From assembly GCA_024036415.1 (NCBI GenBank), contig JAMWET010000674.1, forward strand, positions 137,501 through 201,500: DNA of 64,000 nt, written 5' to 3'. The notes under the pieces are model-generated. The model was not told the DNA's origin. It saw only the letters and a list, made by a program, of their open reading frames with translations, and made no database searches. The stretch is from Prochilodus magdalenae (taxonomy: Eukaryota; Chordata; Actinopteri; Characiformes; Prochilodontidae). Below, one piece after another: positions 63,927 to 64,000 of the stretch; position 1 is the first letter of the stretch, and each line of letters begins with the position of its first letter. The translations under genes and the position numbers were made by a program.

Positions 63927-64000
63927 CTGCAAAGAAAAGAGTTTGCGGTTTATTCATGTCCACTACTATTTGCTCTCAAGCAATCAACAGTTTCCAACAG

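Overview
This window is vertebrate nuclear DNA, almost certainly from a ray-finned (teleost) fish. The genes are split by GT-AG introns, CA/CT microsatellites are abundant, and there are many decayed Tc1/mariner-type elements plus other fish-type dispersed repeats. A palindromic repeat present in three copies is of a kind I associate with characins and catfishes, so an ostariophysan is my guess (low confidence). No bacterial, plasmid, phage or CRISPR features are present.

Three protein-coding genes can be supported. (1) The 3' part of lhfpl4 (GARLH4, a tetraspan partner of GABA-A receptors) is on + : one coding exon at 24918-25154, a 17-nt microexon at 28877-28893 and the last coding exon at 38119-38172. 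A very long 3'UTR probably runs to a poly(A) signal at 43051. Bases 1-24917 are an upstream intron, and the exons for the first three membrane segments lie before the window. (2) A complete small secreted-protein gene of the beta-microseminoprotein (MSMB/PSP94) family is on + : coding exons 53437-53551, 55155-55254 and 56531-56651, 111 residues, with a TATA box at 53103 and a poly(A) signal at 57170. (3) The 3' end of setd5 is on - : six coding exons between 63926 and 59250 giving the last 550 residues. The SET domain is to the right of the window. The convergent lhfpl4/setd5 arrangement matches the human 3p25.3 neighbourhood from memory and supports both names. The microseminoprotein gene between them appears to be a fish-side feature.

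Layout: 1-24917 lhfpl4 intron with at least four Tc1-like relics, a tRNA-derived SINE and many microsatellites; 24918-38172 lhfpl4 coding exons and two introns, with a degenerate minisatellite and several non-coding stretches that look like conserved elements; 38173-43070 presumed lhfpl4 3'UTR carrying a MITE; 43071-53100 intergenic, with a 680-bp CA array and Tc1 and palindromic repeats; 53103-57195 the msmb-like gene; 57200-64000 setd5, with its 3'UTR facing the msmb-like 3'UTR.

Most notable: the lhfpl4 microexon decides whether the protein gets a 23-residue tail or stops at once; the lhfpl4 exon has a pure CT microsatellite as its polypyrimidine tract; inverted transposon copies flank the lhfpl4 internal exons; setd5 has a GC-AG intron fixed by reading phase; and the microseminoprotein has lost precisely the two cysteines that pair with each other in the mammalian protein. 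I see no wholly new multi-gene system here.
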